A stretch of 64,000 nucleotides of DNA from Spirosoma terrae (GCF_010435915.1 NZ_JAAFZH010000022.1:1-64000); one strand, 5' to 3'. Counted from the stretch's first letter, positions 1-8,004 are shown. Program-made: numbers and translations. Notes: generated from the sequence alone by a model not told the origin.

Positions 1-401
1 ATCTATTGGTTCCGGGAGAAGTCTTATTTAATAATACCAACAGCCAGGAGTTAGTTGGAAAAACAGTTTATTTCGACATTGATGGCGAATACTTTTGCTC
101 TAACCATATCACCCGTATAAAAACCAACGAACGTTTGAGTGGCGAGTTTCTGACGCATCTTTTTAATCTATATCAGCGTCGGAAGGTATTTTTCAAAAGC
201 TGTATTAACTGGAACAATCAATCAGGGATTAATACCGATATTCTTCGAGGAATTAGAATTCCTTTGCCTTCCATTAGCGTGCAAAAAACTATTGCGGAAC
301 ATATAGATGATATTCGCCAGCAAGCGCAATCCCTCCGCCAACAGGCTGAACGCGATTTTGCCGAAGCAAAACAGGAAATTGAGCGGATGATTTTAGGCTA
401 A
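1..401 (+). CDS. hsdS: Type I restriction-modification specificity subunit, C-terminal part (5' end outside window)
   Basis: The frame is open from the first bases, so the gene begins upstream; about 133 C-terminal residues are visible. They match the end of a target-recognition domain (PGEVLFNNTNSQELVGKT, then NWNNQSGINTDIL and IRIPLPS) followed by the conserved helix QKTIAEHIDDI and a basic, glutamine-rich coiled coil. This is the half-repeat layout of HsdS, the subunit that gives type I restriction-modification complexes their DNA sequence specificity and holds the methylase and nuclease subunits together. hsdM and hsdR are presumably left of the window. It lies directly upstream of a toxin-antitoxin-like unit, which fits a defence island. 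Family call is firm; activity cannot be judged from a fragment. Confidence 0.85.
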   Translation, partial: LLVPGEVLFNNTNSQELVGKTVYFDIDGEYFCSNHITRIKTNERLSGEFLTHLFNLYQRRKVFFKSCINWNNQSGINTDILRGIRIPLPSISVQKTIAEHIDDIRQQAQSLRQQAERDFAEAKQEIERMILG

Positions 402-496
402 ATACTATTTGTTACAACAAATCTAATACTTGCATAGTTTTTGCATATATGTAACACATAACAGAGTATATAAACTTCGTTTATTGCTTATAAACA

Positions 497-540
497 ATGG
501 GTTATCCACAAATAAATACGTAGCAATGTGGGTAACCCAT
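497..540. promoter_or_regulatory. 14-bp inverted repeat, candidate operator of the XRE regulator
   Basis: Arms 497-510 (ATGGGTTATCCACA) and 527-540 (TGTGGGTAACCCAT) are complementary with one mismatch, separated by 16 bp. The right arm ends 12 bp before a TAAATTTG -7 box. A dyad covering the upstream part of a promoter in front of an XRE gene is the usual place for autorepressor binding. There is no T-run after it, so it is unlikely to be a terminator for hsdS. Confidence 0.55.
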
Positions 541-552
541 TCGAAAAAGCAG

Positions 553-560
553 TAAATTTG
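553..560 (+). promoter_or_regulatory. Candidate Bacteroidota -7 promoter element (TAAATTTG)
   Basis: TAAATTTG matches the Bacteroidota primary-sigma consensus TAnnTTTG and lies 32 bp before the XRE start codon at 592. No convincing TTTG -33 box is present at the expected spacing, so the call rests on one element and its position. Confidence 0.45.
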
Positions 561-591
561 TAACAGATTTTCCCAACATCAACTTTACGAT

Positions 592-942
592 ATGAACACC
601 CAACACGAAACGGTCGGCCAGAATATCCGGCAGTTTCGCGAGCGGCTGGGCTTTACCCAAGCCAGCGTAGCGGATTATCTGGGCATTGCCCGCGAGCTAA
701 TCAGCTATTACGAAACTGGCGCCCGCTCCGTCTCGACCGACCACCTCCAGAAATTAGCCGATCTGTTCGGTATCGACGCTTATGATCTGCTCGAAGCAGA
801 TAGCGCTCAGCAACAAATTAACGTAGCGCTGGCTTTCCGGGCCGAAGATCTTACGGCTGAGGATTTAGCGAGTATTGCTCAATTCCGGCGCGTTGTCAGC
901 AATTACTTAAAAATGCAACACGTTTTGGCCGATGAAACGTAA
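592..942 (+). CDS. XRE/Cro-type helix-turn-helix regulator, antitoxin-like
   Basis: This 116-residue protein has an N-terminal HTH_3 domain at about residues 10-66. The recognition region is FTQASVADYLGIARELISYYETGARSV, followed by HLQKLADLFGIDAYDLLE. The C-terminal third is short and helical. It is the first gene of a tight three-gene unit: its last codons overlap the next gene by 11 bp (932-942). XRE plus ImmA/IrrE-type metallopeptidase (COG2856) is an established pairing, seen in phage repression and in toxin-antitoxin systems. In those pairs the XRE protein represses its own promoter and is cut or countered by the peptidase. A 14-bp inverted repeat upstream is the likely binding site. Confidence 0.85.
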   Translation: MNTQHETVGQNIRQFRERLGFTQASVADYLGIARELISYYETGARSVSTDHLQKLADLFGIDAYDLLEADSAQQQINVALAFRAEDLTAEDLASIAQFRRVVSNYLKMQHVLADET

Positions 943-1666
943 ACACAACAGCACGCAGCTACTGCTTGAAAAACGAGCCAGTGAATTCCGGCAGATTCAC
1001 GGCCTTAATGATCGTGAACCGATTCGTCTGAAAAGTCTGCTGCAGAAGCTGAACGTACAGACGTTGTTTAAACCGCTGGGTGATCAGTTTTGCGGCATGG
1101 CGATTAAGTCAGGTCAGCATCGGTTTATGCTGGTCAACAGCAATCAATCGCTGGGACGCCAACATTTCACCATTTGCCACGAACTGTACCATCTGTTTAT
1201 TCAGGATGAATTTACCTTTCAGGTTTGCGTACCGGGGCAATTTGACTACAAAAATCCTGAAGAATATAAAGCCGATTGGTTTGCCGCGTATTTGCTCATT
1301 CCGCGCGACGGTGTACTGTCGCAGATCAACGATTTAGATCAACTTGATTTAAATCAAATCAAGTTGGAGACCATTCTGCAAATTGAGCAGTATTTTTCCT
1401 GTTCACGGCAAGCATTACTACGTCGGCTAGAAGATATGGACATGATTGAACGAGCTTATAGCGAATCATTCAAACAGGATGTGAAGCGCTCTGCTACGTT
1501 GTTCGGGTTCACAACTGAACTCTATGAACCGGGTAACGCCGGGCAACACATTGGCGATTATGGCGCGAAAGCCAAACAACTATTTGATTCAGAGAGAATC
1601 TCAGAAAGTCATTACTATGCCCTTTTAACAGACTTAGGTATTGACATGAATACCTTGCAAGTTTAA
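932..1666 (+). CDS. ImmA/IrrE-family metallopeptidase
   Basis: The 244-residue protein carries the zinc-peptidase motif HELYH at residues 83-87 (context FTICHELYHLF). A second conserved segment, EEYKADWFAAYLLIP, follows at about 110-124 and normally supplies the third zinc ligand. This layout is COG2856 (ImmA/IrrE). The start overlaps the XRE gene by 11 bp, implying translational coupling, and the next gene follows 11 bp after the stop. In ImmA-like pairs the protease relieves repression by cleaving the XRE partner; that role here is inferred from organisation. The C-terminal 90 residues have no motif I recognise. Confidence 0.88.
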   Translation: MKRKHNSTQLLLEKRASEFRQIHGLNDREPIRLKSLLQKLNVQTLFKPLGDQFCGMAIKSGQHRFMLVNSNQSLGRQHFTICHELYHLFIQDEFTFQVCVPGQFDYKNPEEYKADWFAAYLLIPRDGVLSQINDLDQLDLNQIKLETILQIEQYFSCSRQALLRRLEDMDMIERAYSESFKQDVKRSATLFGFTTELYEPGNAGQHIGDYGAKAKQLFDSERISESHYYALLTDLGIDMNTLQV

Positions 1667-1677
1667 TGTAATCCATA

Positions 1678-2211
1678 ATGAGTAAGATTATACTGCTTGA
1701 CGCTGACGTAGTATCTCACTTTATATACGCTGGTGAGATACTGTCCCTGCCCAAAATATTTCAACCCATACCAATTCGAATACTGGACAAAGTCTATGAA
1801 GAGCTAGAGCAGTGGCGAGAGAAGAAGATACAGGTAGATAACCTTGTCAATATGAAATTACTGGAAATAATGCCTTTCCCGGACAGCAATCCTGCTATTG
1901 TCCGGGAATTTTTGCATATTCAGAAAATGATGTTTAGAGGCAAAGGGGAAAGTGCCTGTATGGCCGTTGCCCAATATACGAAGGACATTTTAGCCAGCAG
2001 CAATCTGAAAGACATCAAACGCTATTGCGAGATGCATAAGATTATCTATCTCACTACTATGGATTTTTTATGTCACGCACAAGCAACAGGCTTGTTTGAT
2101 GAAACCCGTTGCAATACGTTTATACAAGCCGTTCGAAGTAAAGGACAAAAATTGCCTGTCGAAAGAATGAATGCGTTCAATTGTCGTGATTTGTCCGGTA
2201 TTGATAAATAG
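1678..2211 (+). CDS. PIN-fold protein, probable toxin of an XRE-ImmA-PIN unit (DUF4411/DUF3368-like)
   Basis: This 177-residue protein opens with IILLDADVVSHFI, the first acidic strand of a PIN nuclease. It has a mid-protein glutamate in GKGESACMAVAQY and a later SSNLKDIKRYC segment where PIN proteins place their second acidic cluster. These features suggest a metal-dependent RNase fold, but overall similarity to classic VapC is low. It follows the ImmA gene by 11 bp on the same strand, and HTH plus COG2856 plus PIN is a recurrent predicted toxin-antitoxin arrangement. The cluster ends here; the next gene is convergent, with stop codons about 10 bp apart. Confidence 0.65.
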   Translation: MSKIILLDADVVSHFIYAGEILSLPKIFQPIPIRILDKVYEELEQWREKKIQVDNLVNMKLLEIMPFPDSNPAIVREFLHIQKMMFRGKGESACMAVAQYTKDILASSNLKDIKRYCEMHKIIYLTTMDFLCHAQATGLFDETRCNTFIQAVRSKGQKLPVERMNAFNCRDLSGIDK

Positions 2212-2219
2212 CTTTTAAC

Positions 2220-4691
2220 TTACTCACTACGTAGCGATTTGACCGGATTGGTCAGGGCGGCTTTGATACTCTGAAAACTGACCGTAACAAAAGCGATCCC
2301 CAGTGCCAGTAAACCGGCTACGGCGAAAATCCACCACGATATGGTAATCTTATAGGCGAAATTCTGCAGCCACTTATTCATCGCATACCACGCAATAGGC
2401 GACGCGATCACAATGGCAATCACCACCAGGGTCAGGAAGTCTTTCGAGAGCAACAAAACAATGTTGGAAACCGACGCCCCCAATACTTTCCGAACGCCAA
2501 TTTCTTTGGTACGTTGCTGTGCCGCAAAAGCTGCCAGACCAAACAAACCCAGACAGGAAATCAGGATCGAAATCGTAGTGAAATAGCTAACAATCCGCGA
2601 TGTACGGGCTTCTGCTACGTAGTTCTTCTGAAAATCTTCGTTTAGGAACGTGTACGAAAACGGCTCGTCGGGGCGCAGGGCTTTCCACTTCTCTTCCAGA
2701 AAGCTCAGTACGTTTGCCATATTGTCGGTGTTGACATGGACAACGATATAGTTATAATCAGGACGGCTGTTGAGCAGGAATGCATACGGATTGATGGTCT
2801 GATGCAGCGTTTCAAAATGAAAGTCTTTCAGTACGCCCACAATTTCGTACTGGTTCGTGTTACCCTGCCAATCCATGTTCAGTTTATGCCCGATTGCTTT
2901 TGACAGCGGAATCTGAAACGCCCGTAATGTAGCTTCGTTGACAATCAGCCGCCCGTTGGTGTCGCCCGGAAACGCTTTCGTGAACAACCGACCCGCCAAC
3001 AGTTTGAAACCCATCGTTTGCAGGTAATCGTAATCGACCCAGTCGGTTTCTACGCTCTTACCCGTGGTTGCGCCCAACTCAGGACTATACAGCAGAAAAT
3101 CGGTAGCATTATTGATTCCCGGATAATACTGCGTACCCGCAGCACTCACAATCTGATTATTCTGAAGAATTTCATTCCGGTAAGCAGTGTAGATCCCATG
3201 TGCTTCCCTGCTGCTGAGTGGAATGGCAATCTGCTGGTCCTGCGTGAAACCCAGGGGCGTATTACGCAGAAAACGCATCTGTTCCTGAATAACGAACGTA
3301 GCCAGAACTAAGCCCACTGAAATCACAAACTGAAACACAACCAGACCACGACGTAGCGCCACCGCCGACAACGTATTGCTGAACTTTCCTTTCAGCACAT
3401 GCGCCGGATTAAACAACGACAGGTAGAAAGCCGGGTAACTTCCGGCCAGTAAACCCGTCAGTAACGCCAGTCCAATAAATGTCAGCAGAATGATTGGCTC
3501 AAATAGCTCCGATATACGTAGCGCCTTGTCAGTCAACTGATTGAACACCGTTAAAAACAACGCCACCATCCCAACAGCAATCACCAGCGCCAGCAACGAC
3601 AACACCATCGATTCACCCAGAAACTGCCCAATGAGCGAGCCTCGTTCGGCTCCCATCACTTTCCGAATGCCCACTTCGGCAGCCCGTTTTGCCGAACGCG
3701 CCGTCGACAGGTTCATAAAATTGATGCAGGCAATCACTAGTGTAAATAGCGCAATTGATGCCAGAATGTACAGATAGGTTTTGGTATTGGTAGGCGTAAC
3801 CACCGTACCAATCTCATGAAATAGATGAATATCAGGAACAGAAACCAGAGATAACTTTTTGGCGAATCCTCTGGCCTTTAAATCCTTGCTGGCGTACTTT
3901 TCCATGAAGGCCGGAAATTTCTGCTGTAGCTTCGCAGGATCGGTATCGGCACGTAACTTCAGATACGTAACAAACATATTGTTACAGCAGAAATCCAGGG
4001 GACCTTCCCGCAGAAAACTCCCAACCCACCCCGCCGACAGAGGCAGAAAAAAGCGAGCGTCGATATGCGACCGGGCACTCTCGTCGCGATACACACCCGT
4101 TACCTTGAAATCCTCGCCATTGCCCGACGTACCGCTGATACGTATCAGTTTGTTCAGCGCGGGCGTATTGCCAAACAGTTTGCGGGCGATTTCTTCCGAT
4201 AACACCACAGAGTGCTGATCGGTCAACGCATTACGTGGGTTCCCTTCCGTGAATTGATAGGTAAAGAGATCAAAAAACGTCGAATCGACCTGGTAGCCTT
4301 TTGTCTCATAGAACGATTTAACGGTTTTGCCGCCTTCCCGCACTTGTAGCAGCGATTTATCGTCGATCAGGTTAAGCCACAACCGCGACACCTGTTCTAT
4401 TTCCGGGAACTCTGACTTGAGGGCCGAAGCGTAGGTTGCCGAAGCGGTCGAGTTCATATCCCGGCTGGCTCCTGCATCTTTATTACCCGTCCCGATGATG
4501 GTTTCCTGCGCCATTAGGAATAATCGGCTGGCGTTTTCATGATGCTTGTCAAATGACAGTTCGCTACGTATATAGAGCAGCAACAGCATGCAGCAGGTCA
4601 TCCCGACCGACAGGCCAAAAATATTGATCGCCGAGAAAGACTTGCTTCTTAGCAGATTTCGGACAGCAATTTTAAGATAGTTGGTTAACAT
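2220..4691 (-). CDS. MacB/FtsX-type ABC transporter permease (single gene, sigma-54-like promoter)
   Basis: The product is about 823 residues: a short cytoplasmic start, a first membrane helix near residues 20-42, a large periplasmic MacB-type domain, and the signature NFMNLSTARSAKRAAEVGIR. A second periplasmic domain follows, and the copy ends with RTKEIGVRKVLGAS, three helices and PVKSLRSE. Two FtsX units in one chain is the usual Bacteroidota form. No ATPase gene is adjacent. I chose ATG at 4691 (MLTNYLKIAVRN) rather than the upstream ATG at 4730, because the longer start would lie inside the sigma-54-like element at 4727-4741 and adds residues absent from paralogues. The substrate is unknown. 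MacB relatives use ATP to drive periplasmic movements rather than carry substrate through the membrane. Confidence 0.93.
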   Translation of the reverse strand: MLTNYLKIAVRNLLRSKSFSAINIFGLSVGMTCCMLLLLYIRSELSFDKHHENASRLFLMAQETIIGTGNKDAGASRDMNSTASATYASALKSEFPEIEQVSRLWLNLIDDKSLLQVREGGKTVKSFYETKGYQVDSTFFDLFTYQFTEGNPRNALTDQHSVVLSEEIARKLFGNTPALNKLIRISGTSGNGEDFKVTGVYRDESARSHIDARFFLPLSAGWVGSFLREGPLDFCCNNMFVTYLKLRADTDPAKLQQKFPAFMEKYASKDLKARGFAKKLSLVSVPDIHLFHEIGTVVTPTNTKTYLYILASIALFTLVIACINFMNLSTARSAKRAAEVGIRKVMGAERGSLIGQFLGESMVLSLLALVIAVGMVALFLTVFNQLTDKALRISELFEPIILLTFIGLALLTGLLAGSYPAFYLSLFNPAHVLKGKFSNTLSAVALRRGLVVFQFVISVGLVLATFVIQEQMRFLRNTPLGFTQDQQIAIPLSSREAHGIYTAYRNEILQNNQIVSAAGTQYYPGINNATDFLLYSPELGATTGKSVETDWVDYDYLQTMGFKLLAGRLFTKAFPGDTNGRLIVNEATLRAFQIPLSKAIGHKLNMDWQGNTNQYEIVGVLKDFHFETLHQTINPYAFLLNSRPDYNYIVVHVNTDNMANVLSFLEEKWKALRPDEPFSYTFLNEDFQKNYVAEARTSRIVSYFTTISILISCLGLFGLAAFAAQQRTKEIGVRKVLGASVSNIVLLLSKDFLTLVVIAIVIASPIAWYAMNKWLQNFAYKITISWWIFAVAGLLALGIAFVTVSFQSIKAALTNPVKSLRSE

Positions 4692-4726
4692 GAGGCCATT
4701 TCGTTCATTAGCTACCGCTATCCGGC

Positions 4727-4741
4727 GCAACTACTATGCCA
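4727..4741 (-). promoter_or_regulatory. Sigma-54-like promoter (-24/-12), TGGCATAGTAGTTGC on minus strand
   Basis: On the minus strand the sequence is TGGCAT-A-GTAG-TTGC. This fits the RpoN consensus TGGCAY-R-N4-TTGC at every defined base, including GG at -24 and GC at -12. The -12 end is 36 bp before the ATG at 4691. Two similar elements (18895-18909, 32885-32899) sit at almost the same distance from their genes, and all three have the same tandem site upstream. Confidence 0.72.
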
Positions 4742-4794
4742 TGCCCTAAAAAAGGGTCTGTAGCTAATTCAGCGCCTATTCAGCCAACAACAGG

Positions 4795-4821
4795 TGTCCG
4801 AAACCGTACAGTGAATGTCCG
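4795..4821 (-). promoter_or_regulatory. Tandem CGGACA half-sites, candidate enhancer-binding-protein site
   Basis: TGTCCG occurs on the plus strand at 4795-4800 and 4816-4821, a start-to-start spacing of 21 bp. That is 54 bp upstream of the -24 end of the sigma-54-like element. The same pair at the same spacing occurs at 18962-18988 and 32963-32989. The second half of each dyad (GGACA) is degenerate here (GTACA after the first half-site). Confidence 0.62.
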
Positions 4822-4867
4822 CTTGCAGCGGTAGACAGGCCAGCCAAATACACACCCGATCAGGCAT

Positions 4868-4904
4868 AAAAAACCGCCACAAAACACAAACGGCTCTATG
4901 GCGG
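4868..4904 (-). terminator. Rho-independent terminator, minus strand
   Basis: On the minus strand CCGCCA (4904-4899) pairs with TGGCGG (4879-4874) across a 19-nt loop and is followed by six T residues (4873-4868). It closes transcription coming from the toxin-antitoxin pair at 4989-5613. Because a relic of the hexosaminidase 3' end lies just before it, it may originally have been that gene's terminator. Confidence 0.55.
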
Positions 4905-4928
4905 GAACGGGTTAGACCGCGGAGAAAT

Positions 4929-4987
4929 TAATGAAAAAACCAGCTGTCAGGTATAGGTTTTACCTCGCCACCGTCTTCGCTATAAGC
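4929..4987 (-). pseudogene. Relic of the 3' end of the GH20 hexosaminidase gene (repeat copy A)
   Basis: Read on the minus strand this segment encodes AYSEDGGEVKPIPDSWFFH and a stop. That is the last 19 codons of the hexosaminidase at 5752-8004, which there read with V for I. The two DNA copies (4929-4987 and 5753-5811) agree at 54 of 59 positions. Four of the five differences are silent and one is Val/Ile, so the copy diverged while still coding in a complete gene rather than as neutral debris. It begins about two bases after the toxin stop codon and ends before a terminator. It has no start of its own. Confidence 0.75.
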
Positions 4988-4988
4988 G

Positions 4989-5402
4989 TTATTTATTGAG
5001 CATGTCGAAAAACTCCTTAGGCGCTATGATTTTCGTCCCTTTATAATTACTCATTGTAAAATCTCTTGTATTGCCAGTCACAATGTAATCGGCCTGGCAA
5101 GATTCTGCGAGTTCTAATAACCGATTATCAGCTTCGTCGCTAATTAGGTCTACAGTCATAGTCGGCTTAAATAGCAGCGAGCGGCTTTCGATATCGGCCA
5201 GTAGCAGTTGCGCTCTTATCTGAAAATCAGGAAATCGATTGAACTTATCCCGATTTAATACGTCGAGATATTCATTAAAAAGTTTTTCAGAAAGACAAAT
5301 TTGCAGGCTTGTATCGACAAGAACCCGGTCGACAATGAAATACGGATAGCTTCGCTGAATCAGTGCCGAAACAATCACATTCGTATCAAGAATGAGCCGC
5401 AT
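4989..5402 (-). CDS. PIN-domain toxin of a toxin-antitoxin pair
   Basis: About 137 residues starting MRLILDTNVIVSALIQ, the typical first strand of COG1569-type PIN toxins (acidic D at residue 5). It has SDEADNRLLELAESCQADYIVTGNTRDF near residues 88-115, the canonical second acidic cluster and the TGN/D element. Members of this family are metal-dependent RNases that block translation when free of antitoxin. ATG at 5402 was chosen because the family begins at M-R/K-hydrophobic-D-T-N; an upstream in-frame ATG at 5417 adds only MLSEI. The start lies inside the preceding antitoxin gene (17-bp overlap), so translation is coupled. Confidence 0.88.
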   Translation of the reverse strand: MRLILDTNVIVSALIQRSYPYFIVDRVLVDTSLQICLSEKLFNEYLDVLNRDKFNRFPDFQIRAQLLLADIESRSLLFKPTMTVDLISDEADNRLLELAESCQADYIVTGNTRDFTMSNYKGTKIIAPKEFFDMLNK

Positions 5403-5613
5403 TATTTCGGACAGCATTTACTTCGGCAGAAATCTCATCCATCGACATACCCGATAGCCCGTATCGCTCAGCCAGTTCAATTGATTTTTGAAGATTTTGT
5501 CGACTTATTTCCCGGCTAACGATCTCCACAAAGTCGGAAAAAGAAAGCTGGTCATTCTTGATCCCAAACTTTTCATACTCAAGTTCCGATATTTCAATGT
5601 TCAATGTCCGCAT
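5386..5613 (-). CDS. Antitoxin partner of the PIN toxin
   Basis: The 75-residue protein has an N-terminal segment MRTLNIEISELEYEKFGI, then a helical stretch through FSDFVEIVSREISRQ, and ends with AERYGLSGMSMDEISAEVNAVR. A short DNA-binding or dimerising N-terminus plus a C-terminal toxin-wrapping tail (here with the MSMDEISAEVNAVR-type ending) is common in antitoxins paired with COG1569 PIN toxins. It lies directly upstream of, and overlaps, the toxin. No fold-level motif is certain, so the role is assigned mostly from position and size. The whole pair lies between the two copies of the 59-bp repeat. Confidence 0.78.
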   Translation of the reverse strand: MRTLNIEISELEYEKFGIKNDQLSFSDFVEIVSREISRQNLQKSIELAERYGLSGMSMDEISAEVNAVRNNAAHS

Positions 5614-5751
5614 ATTCTCAATCGGTTAGCATTCCGAAGTTACGACTTTTTCGAGAAGTTATTTATTTCCCCTTAAACCGAACTACCGCTTATCTTGGCA
5701 ACTTTACCAAAATCCATTACTCCATCAATCTCAACGCAAGACCCTATACTA

Positions 5752-8004
5752 CTAATGGAAAAACCAGCTGTCAGGTACGGGTTTTACCTCGCCACCGTCT
5801 TCGCTGTAGGCAAGCTTGAGTGTGAAACCCCCACCCGCTTCAATGAAATCGACGGCAAACGGATGTAAACCCGCTTCCAGCGCAATCTGACCGCTTTTCT
5901 CAACAGGCGCATGCTGGCCATCGTTATCAACTACCAGTTGGTCGGCGATACGTAGAACACCGCCGTCATCGCAGGTGAAATAGAAATTATATCGGGCTTT
6001 TTTCGGCACCTTGATATAGCCATTAATTTTTGCCCCAAACGACGGCCATTTTAACGTATCGCTAAGCTGTACGTTCGATAAAACCTGCCGACGCACTACG
6101 TTGCCCGACATAGCTTTTGTGTTCCTGAAGGTCCCTGCATAAAATGCAGCATCCAGACCCGGCTTCGCGTCTGGCACATTAACCGCTTTTTTCCAGCCGC
6201 TTTCGGTAAACGTAACGGTATACAATTCACTTTTAGCCCCATTTCTGGCGATGGCTGCAAAACGCACATGTCCGGGCTTCGTAATGGGCAATGCACTGGT
6301 AAATACCGGGCTGGCTTGCGTAGGCAGCGTACCATCTACGGTATAATGGACCCGTGCCGTTGGCAACGGATTCTGCACCCGTAACGTAGCACGACCATCG
6401 ACCAACACCTGCTGGTCAGCGAAACCACTCAAATCGGGCAGTCGATAACGTAGCGCCATTTTATCCCACAAGGCAAAATGATGAATCAATCGTTGCTGAT
6501 ACGTATCAAACAGCGACTTATTGGTCCAGACCCGTTCGGCCAGCGCGCTTAATCGGGGCAAAATCATAAACTCCAGCCGGGCAGCCGATGGGATCATTTC
6601 GGTCCAGACGTTAGCCTGTGCCCCTTTTACGTAGTGTGCCAGATCAGCCGGTATGTCGCTTGGCACAACCTGCAACTGATACGTACTGGCCAACGTGCTT
6701 TTATTAGGCAGGTAATCGAAATACAATGGATTGGTAGGCGTCATCACCAGATCATGGTGGCGCGTCACGGCTTTCAGGGGCGCATCTTTCACCCAGCCAC
6801 GCCAGTACATCACACGCATGGTAGTATCGACCTTACCTTCCAGAATTTCGTCCCAGCCAATAGTAATTTTGCCTTTCTGCCGGATAAACGTATTCACCCG
6901 ATTCACGAAATAACGCTGCAGATCATGCACATCAGAGAGCTTTTCGCGTTTCATCAACTCCTGACAAAGAGCCGATTTTTCCCAACTGCTTTTCTCCACT
7001 TCATCAGCACCAATATGTACAAACCGGCTGGGGAATAAGTCGATCACCTCACCTAATACACCTTCTACGAACTGGTAGACCTCTTCTTTACAAACACAGA
7101 GGGGCACCGAAAACTGCTTACCCCAACCAGCCGAACTACCGTCTAGCAGCTCGGGATACGCTTTTGTTGCCATCATCATATGCCCCGGCATATCAATTTC
7201 GGGCACTACGTCGATATGTCGTTCGGCAGCGTAGGCAATAATGTCGCGCATGTCGGCCTGGGTATAAAAACCGCCGTATTCCTGCTGACCGTTTTTAGTA
7301 CGTAGATGTTCCGCGGGCAACGCGAAATCCGGGTTTTCTTTCGATTTGGCAATACAGGCGGAGTCCTGATTATTGAATAATCGCCAGGCACCCTCCTCGG
7401 TTAATTTGGGGTATTTTTTAATTTCCAGCCGCCACCCCTGATCGTCGGTGAGGTGCAAATGCAGGGTATTAAATTTGTAAAGCGCCAGCAGATCAATAAA
7501 CTTAAACAGGTAGTTTTTCGAGAAAAAATGCCGCGCTACATCCAGTTCAACGCCCCGCCATTCGTAGGTCGGCGCATCCTGAATCGTTACGTAAGGCAAC
7601 GCATTATCGCTCCCGGAAAACTCGATGAGTTGACGTAGTGTCTGCAAACCACTGAACATACCTTCTCCCGTTTTGGCTTCCAGTCTGACCCCGTTTTTGT
7701 TAATCTTCAGTCGATAAGCCGTATTGGCGAGTTGCTCATTTTTTAGCAATTGTAGCGTGGCCTGACTGGCAGTGGCTTCTTTCAATGACGAATTTTCCAG
7801 CAGATTTTTGTTTAGATACCGTAGTTCGTTGGCAAATACCTTCGGGTCGGAACAGTAATACGTAATCGACTGACCGGCAAAACGATACGCTCCAGGTTGG
7901 GCGTTTACTTGTTGCGGATAAGGAATCAGATTGAGTTGACCAAAGCCAGTACAGGCCGAAAAAAGAAGAAACGAAAAAAATAGAAGAAGTGCGTACCTTT
8001 TCAT
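5752..8004 (-). CDS. Secreted beta-N-acetylhexosaminidase (GH20) with C-terminal PA14-like domain
   Basis: About 750 residues. The start at 8004 (MKRYALLLFFSFLLFSACTG) gives a signal peptide with lipobox FSAC; the longer upstream frame has no signal. An N-terminal GH20b-like domain (about 25-150) precedes the catalytic barrel, with FNTLHLHLTDDQGWR, DMPGHM and the catalytic Asp-Glu pair in HIGADEVEKSSW. Next comes a chitobiase-type beta domain (VHYTVDGTLPTQ) and a C-terminal PA14-like module (FYFTCDDGGVLRIADQ). GH20 enzymes remove terminal GlcNAc/GalNAc by substrate-assisted catalysis, from chitooligosaccharides or glycans; here probably at the cell surface or in the periplasm. The final 19 codons are duplicated at 4929-4987. 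Three adjacent genes are not functionally related. Confidence 0.95.
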   Translation of the reverse strand: MKRYALLLFFSFLLFSACTGFGQLNLIPYPQQVNAQPGAYRFAGQSITYYCSDPKVFANELRYLNKNLLENSSLKEATASQATLQLLKNEQLANTAYRLKINKNGVRLEAKTGEGMFSGLQTLRQLIEFSGSDNALPYVTIQDAPTYEWRGVELDVARHFFSKNYLFKFIDLLALYKFNTLHLHLTDDQGWRLEIKKYPKLTEEGAWRLFNNQDSACIAKSKENPDFALPAEHLRTKNGQQEYGGFYTQADMRDIIAYAAERHIDVVPEIDMPGHMMMATKAYPELLDGSSAGWGKQFSVPLCVCKEEVYQFVEGVLGEVIDLFPSRFVHIGADEVEKSSWEKSALCQELMKREKLSDVHDLQRYFVNRVNTFIRQKGKITIGWDEILEGKVDTTMRVMYWRGWVKDAPLKAVTRHHDLVMTPTNPLYFDYLPNKSTLASTYQLQVVPSDIPADLAHYVKGAQANVWTEMIPSAARLEFMILPRLSALAERVWTNKSLFDTYQQRLIHHFALWDKMALRYRLPDLSGFADQQVLVDGRATLRVQNPLPTARVHYTVDGTLPTQASPVFTSALPITKPGHVRFAAIARNGAKSELYTVTFTESGWKKAVNVPDAKPGLDAAFYAGTFRNTKAMSGNVVRRQVLSNVQLSDTLKWPSFGAKINGYIKVPKKARYNFYFTCDDGGVLRIADQLVVDNDGQHAPVEKSGQIALEAGLHPFAVDFIEAGGGFTLKLAYSEDGGEVKPVPDSWFFH
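5753..5811 (-). repeat. 59-bp imperfect direct repeat, copy B (intact 3' end of GH20 gene)
   Basis: This is the partner of 4929-4987 at an offset of 824 bp and contains the last 19 codons of the hexosaminidase. Together the two copies bracket the toxin-antitoxin pair, like the att sites left by elements that integrate at and restore a gene's 3' end. No integrase gene is present in the 824-bp insert. Confidence 0.7.
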
